In this document: positions 50,163-59,143 of the stretch, one piece after another | Numbering within the stretch: the stretch's first letter is position 1 | Layout of the letters: each line of letters opens with the position of its first letter | Origin: Azophilus sp964638775 | GTDB taxonomy: Bacteria > Pseudomonadota > Gammaproteobacteria > Pseudomonadales > Azotimanducaceae | Assembly: GCA_964638775.1 (NCBI GenBank) | Contig: CAZWZH010000229.1 | Coordinates: forward strand, 1 to 64,000 | DNA: 64,000 bases | Direction of reading: 5' to 3' | Notes under the pieces: model-generated | The model's database searches: none | Seen by the model: only the letters and a program-made list of their open reading frames with translations | What the model was told of the DNA's origin: nothing | Program-made: the position numbers and the translations under genes

Positions 50163-52577
50163 ATGGAAAATCAAGCCAGGATCGTGATCGTGGGCGGCGG
50201 CATCATGGGCGCCGGGTTGCTGTATCACCTGGCGGAAGAAGGATGCCGTGACGCTCTGCTGATCGAGAAGGGGGAACTCACCTCCGGTTCGACGTGGCAT
50301 GCGGCGGGCCAGTGTCCCCACCTGGTCGGCAACTACAATCTGGCCAAGATCCACGACTACAGCGTTTCCCTGTACAAGCGCCTGGAGGAGATCACCGGCC
50401 AGTTCGTGAGCTGGCATACCTCCGGCAGTGTCCGTTTTGCCCTGACCCAACGGGACCTCGACTGGTTCGAATACGTGCGCGGTATCGCGCAGAGCGTCGG
50501 TTTCCCCATGGAAATCATTGACGTGGAGAAAATCAGGGAACTCAACCCGTTCGTGAACACGGACGGCGTGCTGGCCGGCGCGTGGACGCCGGACGATGGC
50601 CACGCCGACCCGGCGGGCCTGTGCAACGCCATGGCGCGGGGTGCCCGGGACATGGGTGCCCGCATCATCCGTCACAACCGCGTGACGGACATAAGGGCAT
50701 TGCCGTCGGGGGAGTGGGAAGTGGTCACCGAACAGGGCCGGGTGATCGCCGAACACGTGGTCAATGCGGCGGGCTGCTACGCCAGGCAGGTGGCGCGGAT
50801 GGTGGGGGCCGACGCCCCGATCTGCAACATCCAGCATCACTACCTGGTTTCCGGCCCGGTTCCGGAATTCGCGGAGCGGGAAACGGAAATTCCGGTTATC
50901 CGCGACCCTTGGGCCTCGGCCTACCTGCGCCAGGAACAGCGGTCCGGCCTGATCGGCATCTACGAGCACGACGGTCTCGCGGAAGCCTGGCCGCCCGACG
51001 GGCTGCCCGATTGGGAATCCGACAGCGAACTGTTCACCGAAAACCTCGAGCGGCTGATGCCCTGGCTCGAACGGGCGATGGAGCGCATGCCGATCTTCGA
51101 GCCGGCCGGCATCCGCCGGATCGTGAACGGCGCGATTCCCCATTGCGCGGACGGGCCGCCATTGCTCGGCCCGGTGGGGGGACTGAAGAACTTCTGGTTC
51201 TGTTGCGGTTCTTCTTTCGGCATCGCCCAGGGGGCGGGCTGCGGCAAGTATCTCGCCCAGTGGATGCTGCACGGCGATGCCGAGATCAACATGACGGGCT
51301 TCGACCCGCGCCGTTTTGGCGTCTTCGCCGACGACAGCTACATGAAGGCGAAAGGCCGGCAGGACTACGGCATGACTTATTTCACCCCGCTGCCGGGCGA
51401 GGAACTGCCGGCAGCGCGGCAGCGGCGCACGAGTCCGCTGTACGGGAAACTGCTGGAGCGCGGATGCGTCTACACCGAGACGTTCGGCTGGGAGCGGCCC
51501 AAGTGGTTCTCGACCGACGGACGCGAGGAAGACTACAGCTACCGCCGCAACAATGTTTTCGACCTGGTTCGAAAAGAGTGCCTTGCAGTGCGCGAACGGG
51601 CCGGGGTCCTCGACCTGTCGGGATTTGCCAAGTACGACGTGACCGGCCCCGACGCAGGGTTGTTCCTGAACAGGATCTGCGCCAACCGAATGCCGTCCAA
51701 TGGCGGCGTCGTGCTCGCACATCACCTCTCCCAGGGCGGACGTATCGGCGGTGAACTGACCGTGACCCACCTGGCCGACGACCGCTTCTACGTGCTGTCC
51801 GCGGCAGGCGCCGAAGTGCGCGATCTCGACCGCCTGCTCCAGGCACGGCACGGGGACGAGCGCGTCGAGGTAGCCAACGTCACGGACCGGCGCGGCGTGC
51901 TGGTGCTGGCGGGCCCGCGCTCCCGGGACATTCTCGCCCGGCTCACCGACACGCCACTCGACACCGGCTCGTTCCGCTGGTTGAGCGGCAGGGAGATCGC
52001 GATCGCCGGCATACCGGTGCGGGCACTGCGGGTCAACTACGTAGGTGAGCTGGGCTGGGAACTGCACCCGGCCATGGAAGACATGGAGACACTGTACGAT
52101 GCGCTGCAAGAATCGGGCGCGGAATTCGGTCTCGCCGATTTCGGCCTGTACGCCGTCAACAGCCTGAGAATGGAGAAAGCCTACCGGAGCTGGGGCGCCG
52201 AATTGACCAACGAGGTAACGATGATCGATGCCGCCATGGAACGCTTCATCAAGTTCCGGAAAAACGATTTCGTCGGCCGGCAGGCAACCCTCGACCAGGA
52301 AAATCGCACGCTGCAACTCATCTACTTCGAGGTCAATGCCGAAGACTCCGACGTGCGCGGCGGCGAGCCGCTATTCGACGGCGACGGCTATGCCGGGGTC
52401 ACCACCTCCGGCGCGTACGGCCATGCCGTCGAAAAGAGCCTCGGGTTCGGTTATGTGCATCCCCGGCTGGCCGACCCTGGCGGAGAACTGGAGATCGCTC
52501 TCCTTGGCAAGCGCCACAGGGCAAGAATCCTCGGCGAACCGGCGTACGATCCCGCCAACAAGAAGTTGCGGGCCTGA
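50163..52577 (+). CDS. Dimethylglycine/sarcosine dehydrogenase-like flavoprotein 2
   Basis: An 804-residue paralog of the protein at 19134. It has the FAD motif GGGIMG at 11-16, WHAAG with H46 for covalent FAD, and GcvT-type C-terminal domains (YVGELGWELHPAMED). ATG 50163 is preferred because GGAGG precedes it by 6 bases; in-frame upstream sequence is not family-like. The histidine and folate domains are intact, so a folate-coupled demethylase is expected. Its substrate may differ from that of copy 1 because the barrel residues after WHAAG diverge (QCPHLVG versus LLPLFN). Confidence 0.83.
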   Translation: MENQARIVIVGGGIMGAGLLYHLAEEGCRDALLIEKGELTSGSTWHAAGQCPHLVGNYNLAKIHDYSVSLYKRLEEITGQFVSWHTSGSVRFALTQRDLDWFEYVRGIAQSVGFPMEIIDVEKIRELNPFVNTDGVLAGAWTPDDGHADPAGLCNAMARGARDMGARIIRHNRVTDIRALPSGEWEVVTEQGRVIAEHVVNAAGCYARQVARMVGADAPICNIQHHYLVSGPVPEFAERETEIPVIRDPWASAYLRQEQRSGLIGIYEHDGLAEAWPPDGLPDWESDSELFTENLERLMPWLERAMERMPIFEPAGIRRIVNGAIPHCADGPPLLGPVGGLKNFWFCCGSSFGIAQGAGCGKYLAQWMLHGDAEINMTGFDPRRFGVFADDSYMKAKGRQDYGMTYFTPLPGEELPAARQRRTSPLYGKLLERGCVYTETFGWERPKWFSTDGREEDYSYRRNNVFDLVRKECLAVRERAGVLDLSGFAKYDVTGPDAGLFLNRICANRMPSNGGVVLAHHLSQGGRIGGELTVTHLADDRFYVLSAAGAEVRDLDRLLQARHGDERVEVANVTDRRGVLVLAGPRSRDILARLTDTPLDTGSFRWLSGREIAIAGIPVRALRVNYVGELGWELHPAMEDMETLYDALQESGAEFGLADFGLYAVNSLRMEKAYRSWGAELTNEVTMIDAAMERFIKFRKNDFVGRQATLDQENRTLQLIYFEVNAEDSDVRGGEPLFDGDGYAGVTTSGAYGHAVEKSLGFGYVHPRLADPGGELEIALLGKRHRARILGEPAYDPANKKLRA

Positions 52578-52681
52578 CAACCGGTGCCCGATCGAAGGAA
52601 TCGTTTGGCACATCGACTTCCATAAATTAAATCTCTTAAAATCAATAGCTTGAGATTTTTCCATGCGAGTAGGAAACCCGG

Positions 52682-55126
52682 ATGCCTGAGTTGCCGCGCC
52701 GCGCGGACGTGATCGTCATCGGCGGTGGCGTGATCGGCTGCTCGATCGCCTATCACCTCGCGCGCTCGGGGCAGTTCGACGTGCTCCTGCTCGAGCGCCG
52801 GCAGATCACCTCCGGCACCACCTGGCACGCAGCCGGGCTGATCGGCCAGCTTCGCCCGTCGATCAACATGACCAACCTCGCCCGCTATACCCGCGAGTTG
52901 TACGATGCCCTCGAAGAAGAAACCGGGCAGGCAACGGGATACCGGCGCTGCGGTTCTTATTCCATCGCCACCGACCCGGAGCGTTTCGAGGAACTCAAGC
53001 GCAGCGCCTCCATGGCCAAGGTGTTCGGCTTGCAGGTTGACGTGGTGACACCGCAAGCGATTGGGGAACGCATACCGCTGCTCAACACCAGCGACGTGAT
53101 CGGCGGCATTCACATCCCCACCGATGGCTACGCGAACGCCGTGGACATCACCCAGGCTCTGGCCAAGGGCGCCCGTGCGGCCGGCGCCCGGATTGTCGAG
53201 AACGCGCCGGTGACTGCCATCCGTACCGCATCCGGGCGGGTAGACGGCGTCACGACGGAGCAAGGCGAAATCGATACCGGTAGCCTGGTGATCTGCACCG
53301 GCATGTGGACCCGCGACCTGGCCGCATCCATCGGCGTCAACGTCCCACTGCATGCCTGCGAGCACTACTATGCCCTGTTCGAATCCGTGGAGGGGCTCGA
53401 TGCAAGCCTGCCCGTCATACGGGACTACGATGCCTGCACCTACTACAAGTACGATGCAGGCAAGCTGCTCGTCGGCGCCTTCGAGCCCAACGCCCGGCCG
53501 TGGGGCGCCGACGGCATTCCGGAGGACTTCTCCTTCGACGAGATCGCCGGCAGTTTCGACCATTTCGAACCCATCCTGCACGGCGCCATGGCGCGCATGC
53601 CGGCGCTGGAGCGCGCCGGCATACAGAAGTTCTTCTGCGGCCCGGAGAGCTTCACCCCCGATGTGCGCTATCACATCGGCCAGGCGCCCGGGTACGCCAA
53701 CTGCTTCGTCGCGGCGGGCCTGAATTCCATAGGCCTGCAGTCTGCGGGCGGGATCGGCAAGGTCGTCTCCGAGTGGATCCGGGACGGGCACCCGCCGGCC
53801 GATCTCTGGGAGGTGGACGTGCGCCGGAACATGCCGTTCCAGCGCAACCGCAGGTACCTGCGCGAACGCGTATCCGAAAGCCTGGGCCTGCTCTACGCCA
53901 CCCACTACCCCTACCGTCAGTTCGACACCGCGCGCGGTGTGCGCCGGTCGCCGCTGCACGACCGCCTGCGGGCGGCCGGCGCCTGTCACGGCGAGGTTGC
54001 GGGCTGGGAGCGGCCGAACTGGTACGCGCCCGAGGGTGTGCCGGCCAGCTATGAGTACAGCTACGGGCGCCAGAACTGGTTCGGCTTCTCGGCCGCCGAG
54101 CATCGGGCGGTGCGCGAGAACGTCGGCCTGTTCGATCAGTCGTCCTTCGCCAAGTTCCGCCTGGAAGGCACGGACGCCGCCAGGGTGCTCAACCGGGTCT
54201 GCACCAACGACATCGACGTGCGCCCCGGCCGTATCGTCTATACGCAGTGGCTGAACGAGCGTGGCGGCATCGAGGCGGATCTCACGGTAACTCGCCTTGG
54301 CGTCGACAGTTTCCTGGTCGTCACCGCCGCTGCCACCGAGGTGCGGGATTTTCACTGGCTCGAGGCGCACATACCCGGAGATGCGAGTTGCGTGCTTACC
54401 AACGTGACCTCGGCAATGGGCGTGATTTCCCTGATGGGGCCGCGTTCCCGGGAACTGCTTCAATCGCTGACGCCGGCTGACCTGTCCAACGAGGCCTTCC
54501 GGTTTGCGACCAGCCGGGAAATGGAACTGGGTTACGGGTTCGTTCGGGCGTCGCGCATTACCTACGTCGGAGAACTCGGCTGGGAACTCTATATCCCCAC
54601 CGAGTTCACGGTGGGTGTCTACGAGCAGATCCTGGCTGCCGGCGAGGCTTTTGGCCTCGTCCACGCCGGCTATCATGCACTGGACTCGCTTCGCATCGAA
54701 AAAGCCTACCGCCACTGGGGCCACGACATCACCGACGAGGACTCACCCCTGGAAGCGGGCCTCGGATTCACCCTCAAGTTCGACAAGCCCGGTGGCTTCA
54801 TCGGCCGGGAAGCGCTTCTCCGGCAGAAGGAAAACGCGGTGGCCCGGCGCCTGGTGCAGTTCAGGCTCCTCGACCCCGAGCCACTGCTCTACCACAACGA
54901 ACCCATCTGGCACCGGGACGAAATCGCCGGCTACATCCGGTCCGGCAACTACGGCCATACCCTCGGCGGCGGTGTCGGCCTCGGCTATGTGGAAGGGCTC
55001 GGCACGACCGGCCTGTCCGGGATTGATGCGGGCGAATTCGAGATTGAGGTGGCCGGTGAGCGCGTTCCGGCGGAGGCGTCGCTACGGCCCATGTACGACC
55101 CGGGAAACCGCCGTATCCGCTGCTGA
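52682..55126 (+). CDS. Dimethylglycine/sarcosine dehydrogenase-like flavoprotein 3
   Basis: An 814-residue third paralog. The FAD motif is GGGVIG at 14-19, H49 is in the TWHAAG motif, and the C-terminal half has GcvT domains (VVTAAATEVRDFHWLEAH, ITYVGELGWELYIP). AGGAAA lies 6 bases before the ATG. The 104-base gap from copy 2 is AT-rich, with a short inverted repeat (AAATCTC at 52629-52635 and GAGATTT at 52652-52658), so it may have its own control. It lies 2.9 kb from mttB2, which fits use of a demethylated betaine product. Confidence 0.84.
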   Translation: MPELPRRADVIVIGGGVIGCSIAYHLARSGQFDVLLLERRQITSGTTWHAAGLIGQLRPSINMTNLARYTRELYDALEEETGQATGYRRCGSYSIATDPERFEELKRSASMAKVFGLQVDVVTPQAIGERIPLLNTSDVIGGIHIPTDGYANAVDITQALAKGARAAGARIVENAPVTAIRTASGRVDGVTTEQGEIDTGSLVICTGMWTRDLAASIGVNVPLHACEHYYALFESVEGLDASLPVIRDYDACTYYKYDAGKLLVGAFEPNARPWGADGIPEDFSFDEIAGSFDHFEPILHGAMARMPALERAGIQKFFCGPESFTPDVRYHIGQAPGYANCFVAAGLNSIGLQSAGGIGKVVSEWIRDGHPPADLWEVDVRRNMPFQRNRRYLRERVSESLGLLYATHYPYRQFDTARGVRRSPLHDRLRAAGACHGEVAGWERPNWYAPEGVPASYEYSYGRQNWFGFSAAEHRAVRENVGLFDQSSFAKFRLEGTDAARVLNRVCTNDIDVRPGRIVYTQWLNERGGIEADLTVTRLGVDSFLVVTAAATEVRDFHWLEAHIPGDASCVLTNVTSAMGVISLMGPRSRELLQSLTPADLSNEAFRFATSREMELGYGFVRASRITYVGELGWELYIPTEFTVGVYEQILAAGEAFGLVHAGYHALDSLRIEKAYRHWGHDITDEDSPLEAGLGFTLKFDKPGGFIGREALLRQKENAVARRLVQFRLLDPEPLLYHNEPIWHRDEIAGYIRSGNYGHTLGGGVGLGYVEGLGTTGLSGIDAGEFEIEVAGERVPAEASLRPMYDPGNRRIRC

Positions 55127-55213
55127 CCGAATACCTGTCTGCGGATCAGATTTTCGAAGCAAACAAGTTCGCACGGGGCGCCGCAGTCTCGTCGGGCGTG
55201 CGGTATGGCACAG

Positions 55214-55576
55214 TCAACTACTTGCGGCCGGTCGGGTGGCCTGGGTGCGGGTTATGGCCTCACGGAGGCCGTCCAGCAAGCCCTCCAGATGGGCCATGCG
55301 TTCACGCAACTCGCCCTGGCCGCTCTCGATGCGGCTGATTCTCTCGTGCAGGTCCTGCTTGTCGCGGTCCATGCGCTCGTCGAGGCGGTCCATGCGCTTG
55401 TCGAGGCGGTCCATGCGCTCGTCGAAGCGGTCCATGCGCTCGTCGTAGCGGTCCATGCGCGCATCGAGGCGCTCAATGTGGGCCGACAAGTCTGTTCGCA
55501 GCAGGCGCACGCTGTTCAGCGTCAGGCCTGCAATGGCGACACCCACACCGACGATTGTCCAGATCTCCGGAGACAT
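55214..55576 (-). CDS. Membrane-anchored heptad coiled-coil protein
   Basis: A 120-residue protein. Residues 5-25 form one membrane helix (IWTIVGVGVAIAGLTLNSV). Residues 34-75 are near-perfect heptads of the form MDRLDER, a strongly charged coiled coil; the end is rich in A, T and R. It has a weak Shine-Dalgarno sequence and no operon partner. The design (helix plus charged coil) is like that of the two small coil genes at 27617 and 32202 but the order is reversed. The function is unknown. Confidence 0.65.
   Translation of the reverse strand: MSPEIWTIVGVGVAIAGLTLNSVRLLRTDLSAHIERLDARMDRYDERMDRFDERMDRLDKRMDRLDERMDRDKQDLHERISRIESGQGELRERMAHLEGLLDGLREAITRTQATRPAASS
55352..55477 (-). repeat. 21-bp coding tandem repeat
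   Basis: About six 21-bp units (GCGCTCGTCGAGGCGGTCCA type on the plus strand) encode seven-residue coil heptads. Copies differ by one or two bases, mostly at one codon (Y, F, L), so the array expanded recently. Confidence 0.85.
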
Positions 55577-55723
55577 GGCCTAACGCGGCGATTCCCAAAC
55601 ACGACGGGAATGTGGTGTGAAGGTACGAAATTGACTCACGCGACAACCTGATGCGCGAACAAAGTGGTTAAAGACTATATGACGATCGAGAGCGTGTGAA
55701 CCGGCGATTTGCTCAAAATCGTG

Positions 55724-56443
55724 TCAGCCATCGGCCATGCGCTTTTCGGCGATCAGTGCCTTGGCGGTTTCCACGGCGACGGCCGCATCCCGGCAGTAGG
55801 CATCGGCGCCGATGGCCTCGCCGAACTCCTCGTTGAGCGGCGCGCCGCCCACCAGCACGATCAGTTCGTCGCGGATGCCTTTTTCCACCAGTGTATCGAT
55901 GACCACCTTCATGTAGGGCATGGTAGTGGTGAGCAGGGCCGACATGCCGAGAATGTCCGGCATGTGCTCCTCGATGGCCTCAAGAAAGTTCTCCACCGGG
56001 TTGTTGATGCCGATGTTGATCACCTCGAACCCGGCGCCCTCCATCATCATGCTCACCAGGTTCTTGCCGATGTCGTGGATGTCGCCCTTGACGGTGCCGA
56101 TCACCATCTTGCCGATGGGCTTGGCGCCGGTTTCCGCAAGGAGGGGACGCAGCACGGCCATGCCCCCCTTCATGGCGTTGGCGGCCAACAGCACCTCGGG
56201 CACGAACAGGATGCCGTCGCGAAAGTCGATGCCGACGATGGTCATGCCATCGACCAGCGCGGTCTGCAGAACCTTGTCGGCGGGCCAGCCACGCTCGAGC
56301 AGTATCTCGGTGCCCTCGACGATCTCTTCCTTGAGCCCGTCGTACAGGTCGTCGTGCATCTGCTCGACCAGTTCGTCGTCGGGCAGGGCGGCAAGATCGA
56401 TATCGTCGTCGTATTGCTGGTCTTCGGTAACGGCTTGATTCAT
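55724..56443 (-). CDS. Corrinoid protein of methylamine methyltransfer (MttC-like)
   Basis: A 239-residue B12-binding protein. It has a helical cap domain (GILFVPEVLLAANAMKGGM) and a Rossmann domain with the DxHxxG motif, D121-I-H123-D-I-G126, where H123 is the lower cobalt ligand; later SALLTTTMPYM and GGAPLNEEF complete the fold. It carries the methyl group from MttB to the H4folate methyltransferase at 13696. Its first 44 residues contain 16 acidic residues and one lysine, unlike shorter MttC proteins. It is the only corrinoid protein in the window and must serve both MttB paralogs if no other copy exists. Confidence 0.92.
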   Translation of the reverse strand: MNQAVTEDQQYDDDIDLAALPDDELVEQMHDDLYDGLKEEIVEGTEILLERGWPADKVLQTALVDGMTIVGIDFRDGILFVPEVLLAANAMKGGMAVLRPLLAETGAKPIGKMVIGTVKGDIHDIGKNLVSMMMEGAGFEVINIGINNPVENFLEAIEEHMPDILGMSALLTTTMPYMKVVIDTLVEKGIRDELIVLVGGAPLNEEFGEAIGADAYCRDAAVAVETAKALIAEKRMADG

Positions 56444-56449
56444 GGGTAC

Positions 56450-57994
56450 TTATCCTCTGCCCATCGATTCACGGGGAAGGAAGATCGGAAACTGCGAACG
56501 GATCAGGTCGTCCGTCGCATCGCTGATGTGCCTCGGGTAGTGGCTGTCCAGAATGACGCTCTTTCTACGGATTGCTTCCCGCAACGGGTCGGGTTTGCCG
56601 TTCTCTTCCCACACCGTCGGGCTCGTGCGGTCGCTGAACTCCGGGTAGATGTATTCACTCTGCATGACCTCGAGGGTGTGGCCGGACCCCAGATAGTGGC
56701 CCTCGCCGCCGGTGCAGACTTCCTTGATCTCATCGAAACTCAGCGTCTCCGGCGTCACCTCGATGCCCCGGGTCACGCGCATGGCGGCGCCGAGCACGTC
56801 GTTGTCGAGCAGCAGGCTCTCGGGGCAGGCCCCGAGCAGGCTCGCGTACATGCCCGCGGCCTCGTAGATGATGTTGGCGCCGGACAGCGCCGCCGCCTGA
56901 AGGGTGGATGCCCGCTCGGCGCCCGCCTGGAAATCCGGCAGTTTCGAGTCCGTCATCCCACAGGCGGTGCCGAACGGGAGATCGAAAACGATGCCCATCT
57001 GCGCGCAGGCGGCGGACAAGAGCCCCTGTTCCGGCGAGCCGCCGCTCATGGCGCCGGTTCTCAGGTCGGAGACGAAGGGCCAGGCCCCGAGGATCGCCGG
57101 GGCTCCCGGCCTGATCGCGTTCACGTAGACGAGGCCGCCGAGGCACTCGGCCCAAGCCTGGGAGACGGCGCCAGCCAGGCAAGCCGGGGTGGTCGCGCCG
57201 GCCTGGCCTGCGGAGAGCAGCAGCACCGGCATGCCGCCCTCGACGGCCACCCGCAGGCATTCGAGGGCATCCACCGCGAATTTCATTGGCGGTACCACCA
57301 AGCAGTTCGACTGGCTCACGAACGGCCGCGCCCGCCACTGCGCCTCACCCCCGGCGATGACGTGCAGCATGTCGAGGGTTTTCTCCACGTGACTGGAGTG
57401 CACCCAGCTCGACCCCACGTGCTTGACGGTGCCGGACACGGCGCAATAGGCCGTGTTCAGGTCCAGTGCGTAGTTGTCGGTGATGTCGCGCATCACACAC
57501 ATGCGCTGGAACATGTGGATGTGCTCGCAGGTATCGACGATCCGCGCCATGTCGTAGAGATCCTGGGCGGTGGATTCCCGATAGCTGCCGTCTTCCGGGT
57601 CGGCGATCATGACGGCCGCGCCGGCGGTCGCGAAATGCACCTTGCTGCCGCTCAACTGCAGGTCGTGTCGCGGATCCTGCCCGTGCAGGACGAGGTTGCG
57701 CGGCGCCTGTTGCATGGCTTTCTCGACCGTTGCGCGGGGCATGCGCAGGCGGCCATCGTCACCGAACTCGGCTCCGGCGGCGGTGCAGGTCTCGATGCAG
57801 TGGGGCGTCGCGTCGGCGAAACCGACCTCTTCGAGTATGCGGAAGATGTTCTCGGTGACGGCAGCGACATCGCTCTCGGAGAACGGCTTGAACTGCCCGC
57901 CGGATTCCCCGGGGTGAACGGGCTTGACCGCATCGGCAAGGGGAGCGCTCCGCTGTGCCTTGCGTGCCCGCCGCCCGCCGGATCGTCTTGCCAT
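56450..57994 (-). CDS. MttB-family corrinoid methyltransferase 2 (non-pyrrolysine)
   Basis: A 514-residue MttB superfamily protein: ENIFRILEEVGFADATPHCIE, MFQRMCVMRDITDNYALDLN, a TIM-barrel body and YPEFSDRTSPTVWEENGKPD. No amber codon is in frame, so it is not the pyrrolysine trimethylamine enzyme. ATG 57994 is preferred because GGGAGAG lies 7 bases upstream; a GTG six bases earlier is too close to it. It sits directly before mttC (6-base gap), so this is the genuine MttB-MttC pair. The N-terminus is basic (MARRSGGRRARKAQR), like MttB1. A quaternary amine substrate other than that of MttB1 is likely. Confidence 0.87.
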   Translation of the reverse strand: MARRSGGRRARKAQRSAPLADAVKPVHPGESGGQFKPFSESDVAAVTENIFRILEEVGFADATPHCIETCTAAGAEFGDDGRLRMPRATVEKAMQQAPRNLVLHGQDPRHDLQLSGSKVHFATAGAAVMIADPEDGSYRESTAQDLYDMARIVDTCEHIHMFQRMCVMRDITDNYALDLNTAYCAVSGTVKHVGSSWVHSSHVEKTLDMLHVIAGGEAQWRARPFVSQSNCLVVPPMKFAVDALECLRVAVEGGMPVLLLSAGQAGATTPACLAGAVSQAWAECLGGLVYVNAIRPGAPAILGAWPFVSDLRTGAMSGGSPEQGLLSAACAQMGIVFDLPFGTACGMTDSKLPDFQAGAERASTLQAAALSGANIIYEAAGMYASLLGACPESLLLDNDVLGAAMRVTRGIEVTPETLSFDEIKEVCTGGEGHYLGSGHTLEVMQSEYIYPEFSDRTSPTVWEENGKPDPLREAIRRKSVILDSHYPRHISDATDDLIRSQFPIFLPRESMGRG

Positions 57995-58025
57995 TTTCAC
58001 GCTCTCCCTGACCGCCCCGGGCGGT

Positions 58026-58976
58026 TCATCTGCCCCGCTCCTGGGTAGGCCGCACCTTGAAATGATCGAAATAGCACTTGCTGAAGTGCTGCAGCGATTT
58101 GAAGCCGGTCTCGATGGCGATGGCGCGCACCGTCATGCTCGAGTGGCGCAGCAGATTGCGCGCCGCATTCAGCCGCACCCGCAGGTAGTACTGACTGGGA
58201 GAGGTGTTGAAATAGCGCTTGAAGGCGCGCTCTAGCTGGCGGGTCGACACCTTGAGGTACTCGGCGATCTCTTCGACGAACAGGCGCTCCGATACGTTGT
58301 GCTTCATGAGCTGCACCGCATCGCTGAGGTAGTCCGGGGCGCCGGGCGACTGGTTGCGCACCGACACTTCCTGGGTTTCGCCCAGGTCGCGGATGCGCTC
58401 GACCGTGAACTCCTCCGAGATGTCGAATGCCACATCGCGGCCGTAGTCGCGGGAAACGAGATAGAGCATCAGGTCGAGGGGCGCCGTTCCGCCGGCGCAG
58501 GTGTAGCGCTTGCGGTCGATCTCGAAGATGTCGTCCTTGACGGTGAGCCGCGGAAATTCCTCGCGCATGCTGGCGATGTATTCCCAGTGCACGGTGCAGC
58601 GGTGGTCGTCGAGCACGCCGGCCTTCGCGAGCAGGTAAGAGGCGGTACAGAGCGCGCCGAGAGGCATGTTGGCGGCGGCCAGGCGCCGCAGTTCGGTGCC
58701 GAGCCGGGCGTCCCAGTTCTTCCTGACGTTGACGCCCGCACAGACGAATAGCGCGTCGAGTTCCCGGGCATGGGCGAAGGGCAGGTTGGGCTGAATCTCG
58801 AACGATGCGCTGGAGGCAACCGGCCTGTCGTCCAGCGACAGCACCGACCACCGGTACAGTTCCTGCTGCGAAGTCAAGTTCGCCATGCGCAAAACCTCAA
58901 CCGCCGAAGAGAACGCAATCAGCGTAAAGTCCGGGGTTAACAGAAAACCGTAGCGGTACGGTCGCCCTTCCGGCAT
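58026..58976 (-). CDS. GlxA/GbdR-type AraC-family regulator
   Basis: A 316-residue regulator. The N-terminal DJ-1/PfpI-like domain reads RYGFLLTPDFTLIAFSSAVE, then ALFVCAGVNV and LGALCTASYLLAKAG. The C-terminal AraC HTH holds VEEIAEYLKVSTRQLERAFK and the second helix-turn-helix to the end. ATG 58976 has GGAGAGAG upstream and is preferred over a TTG at 59003. Homologs such as GbdR sense glycine betaine or dimethylglycine. It is transcribed first with mttB2-mttC downstream (31 bases; a GC-rich hairpin lies at 58011-58025) and divergently from fhs, so it likely controls both. Confidence 0.85.
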   Translation of the reverse strand: MPEGRPYRYGFLLTPDFTLIAFSSAVEVLRMANLTSQQELYRWSVLSLDDRPVASSASFEIQPNLPFAHARELDALFVCAGVNVRKNWDARLGTELRRLAAANMPLGALCTASYLLAKAGVLDDHRCTVHWEYIASMREEFPRLTVKDDIFEIDRKRYTCAGGTAPLDLMLYLVSRDYGRDVAFDISEEFTVERIRDLGETQEVSVRNQSPGAPDYLSDAVQLMKHNVSERLFVEEIAEYLKVSTRQLERAFKRYFNTSPSQYYLRVRLNAARNLLRHSSMTVRAIAIETGFKSLQHFSKCYFDHFKVRPTQERGR

Positions 58977-59143
58977 TTCACTCTCTCCACTACACCGCAG
59001 CAATAGCGGAATGCGACAGCATATTTACTACACGCGACCTCTCAATTGAAGGCTTGTGTCCCCTGTTTGACTTCCGGACCGCGAGAAGTGTTCCCTGTGC
59101 GACCGCCGCGCCGGGAGCGCCCGGCAATGTGGAGAGATTGACC

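Noticed and set aside
49965..54724. Long minus-strand open frames (783 and 757 codons) opposite the flavoprotein genes
   Set aside because: Both mirror intact FAD/GcvT-domain proteins and show no motif of their own.
55709..58048. A 779-codon plus-strand frame over mttC and mttB2
   Set aside because: Shadow of two well-supported genes on the other strand; composition is H- and G-rich without domains.
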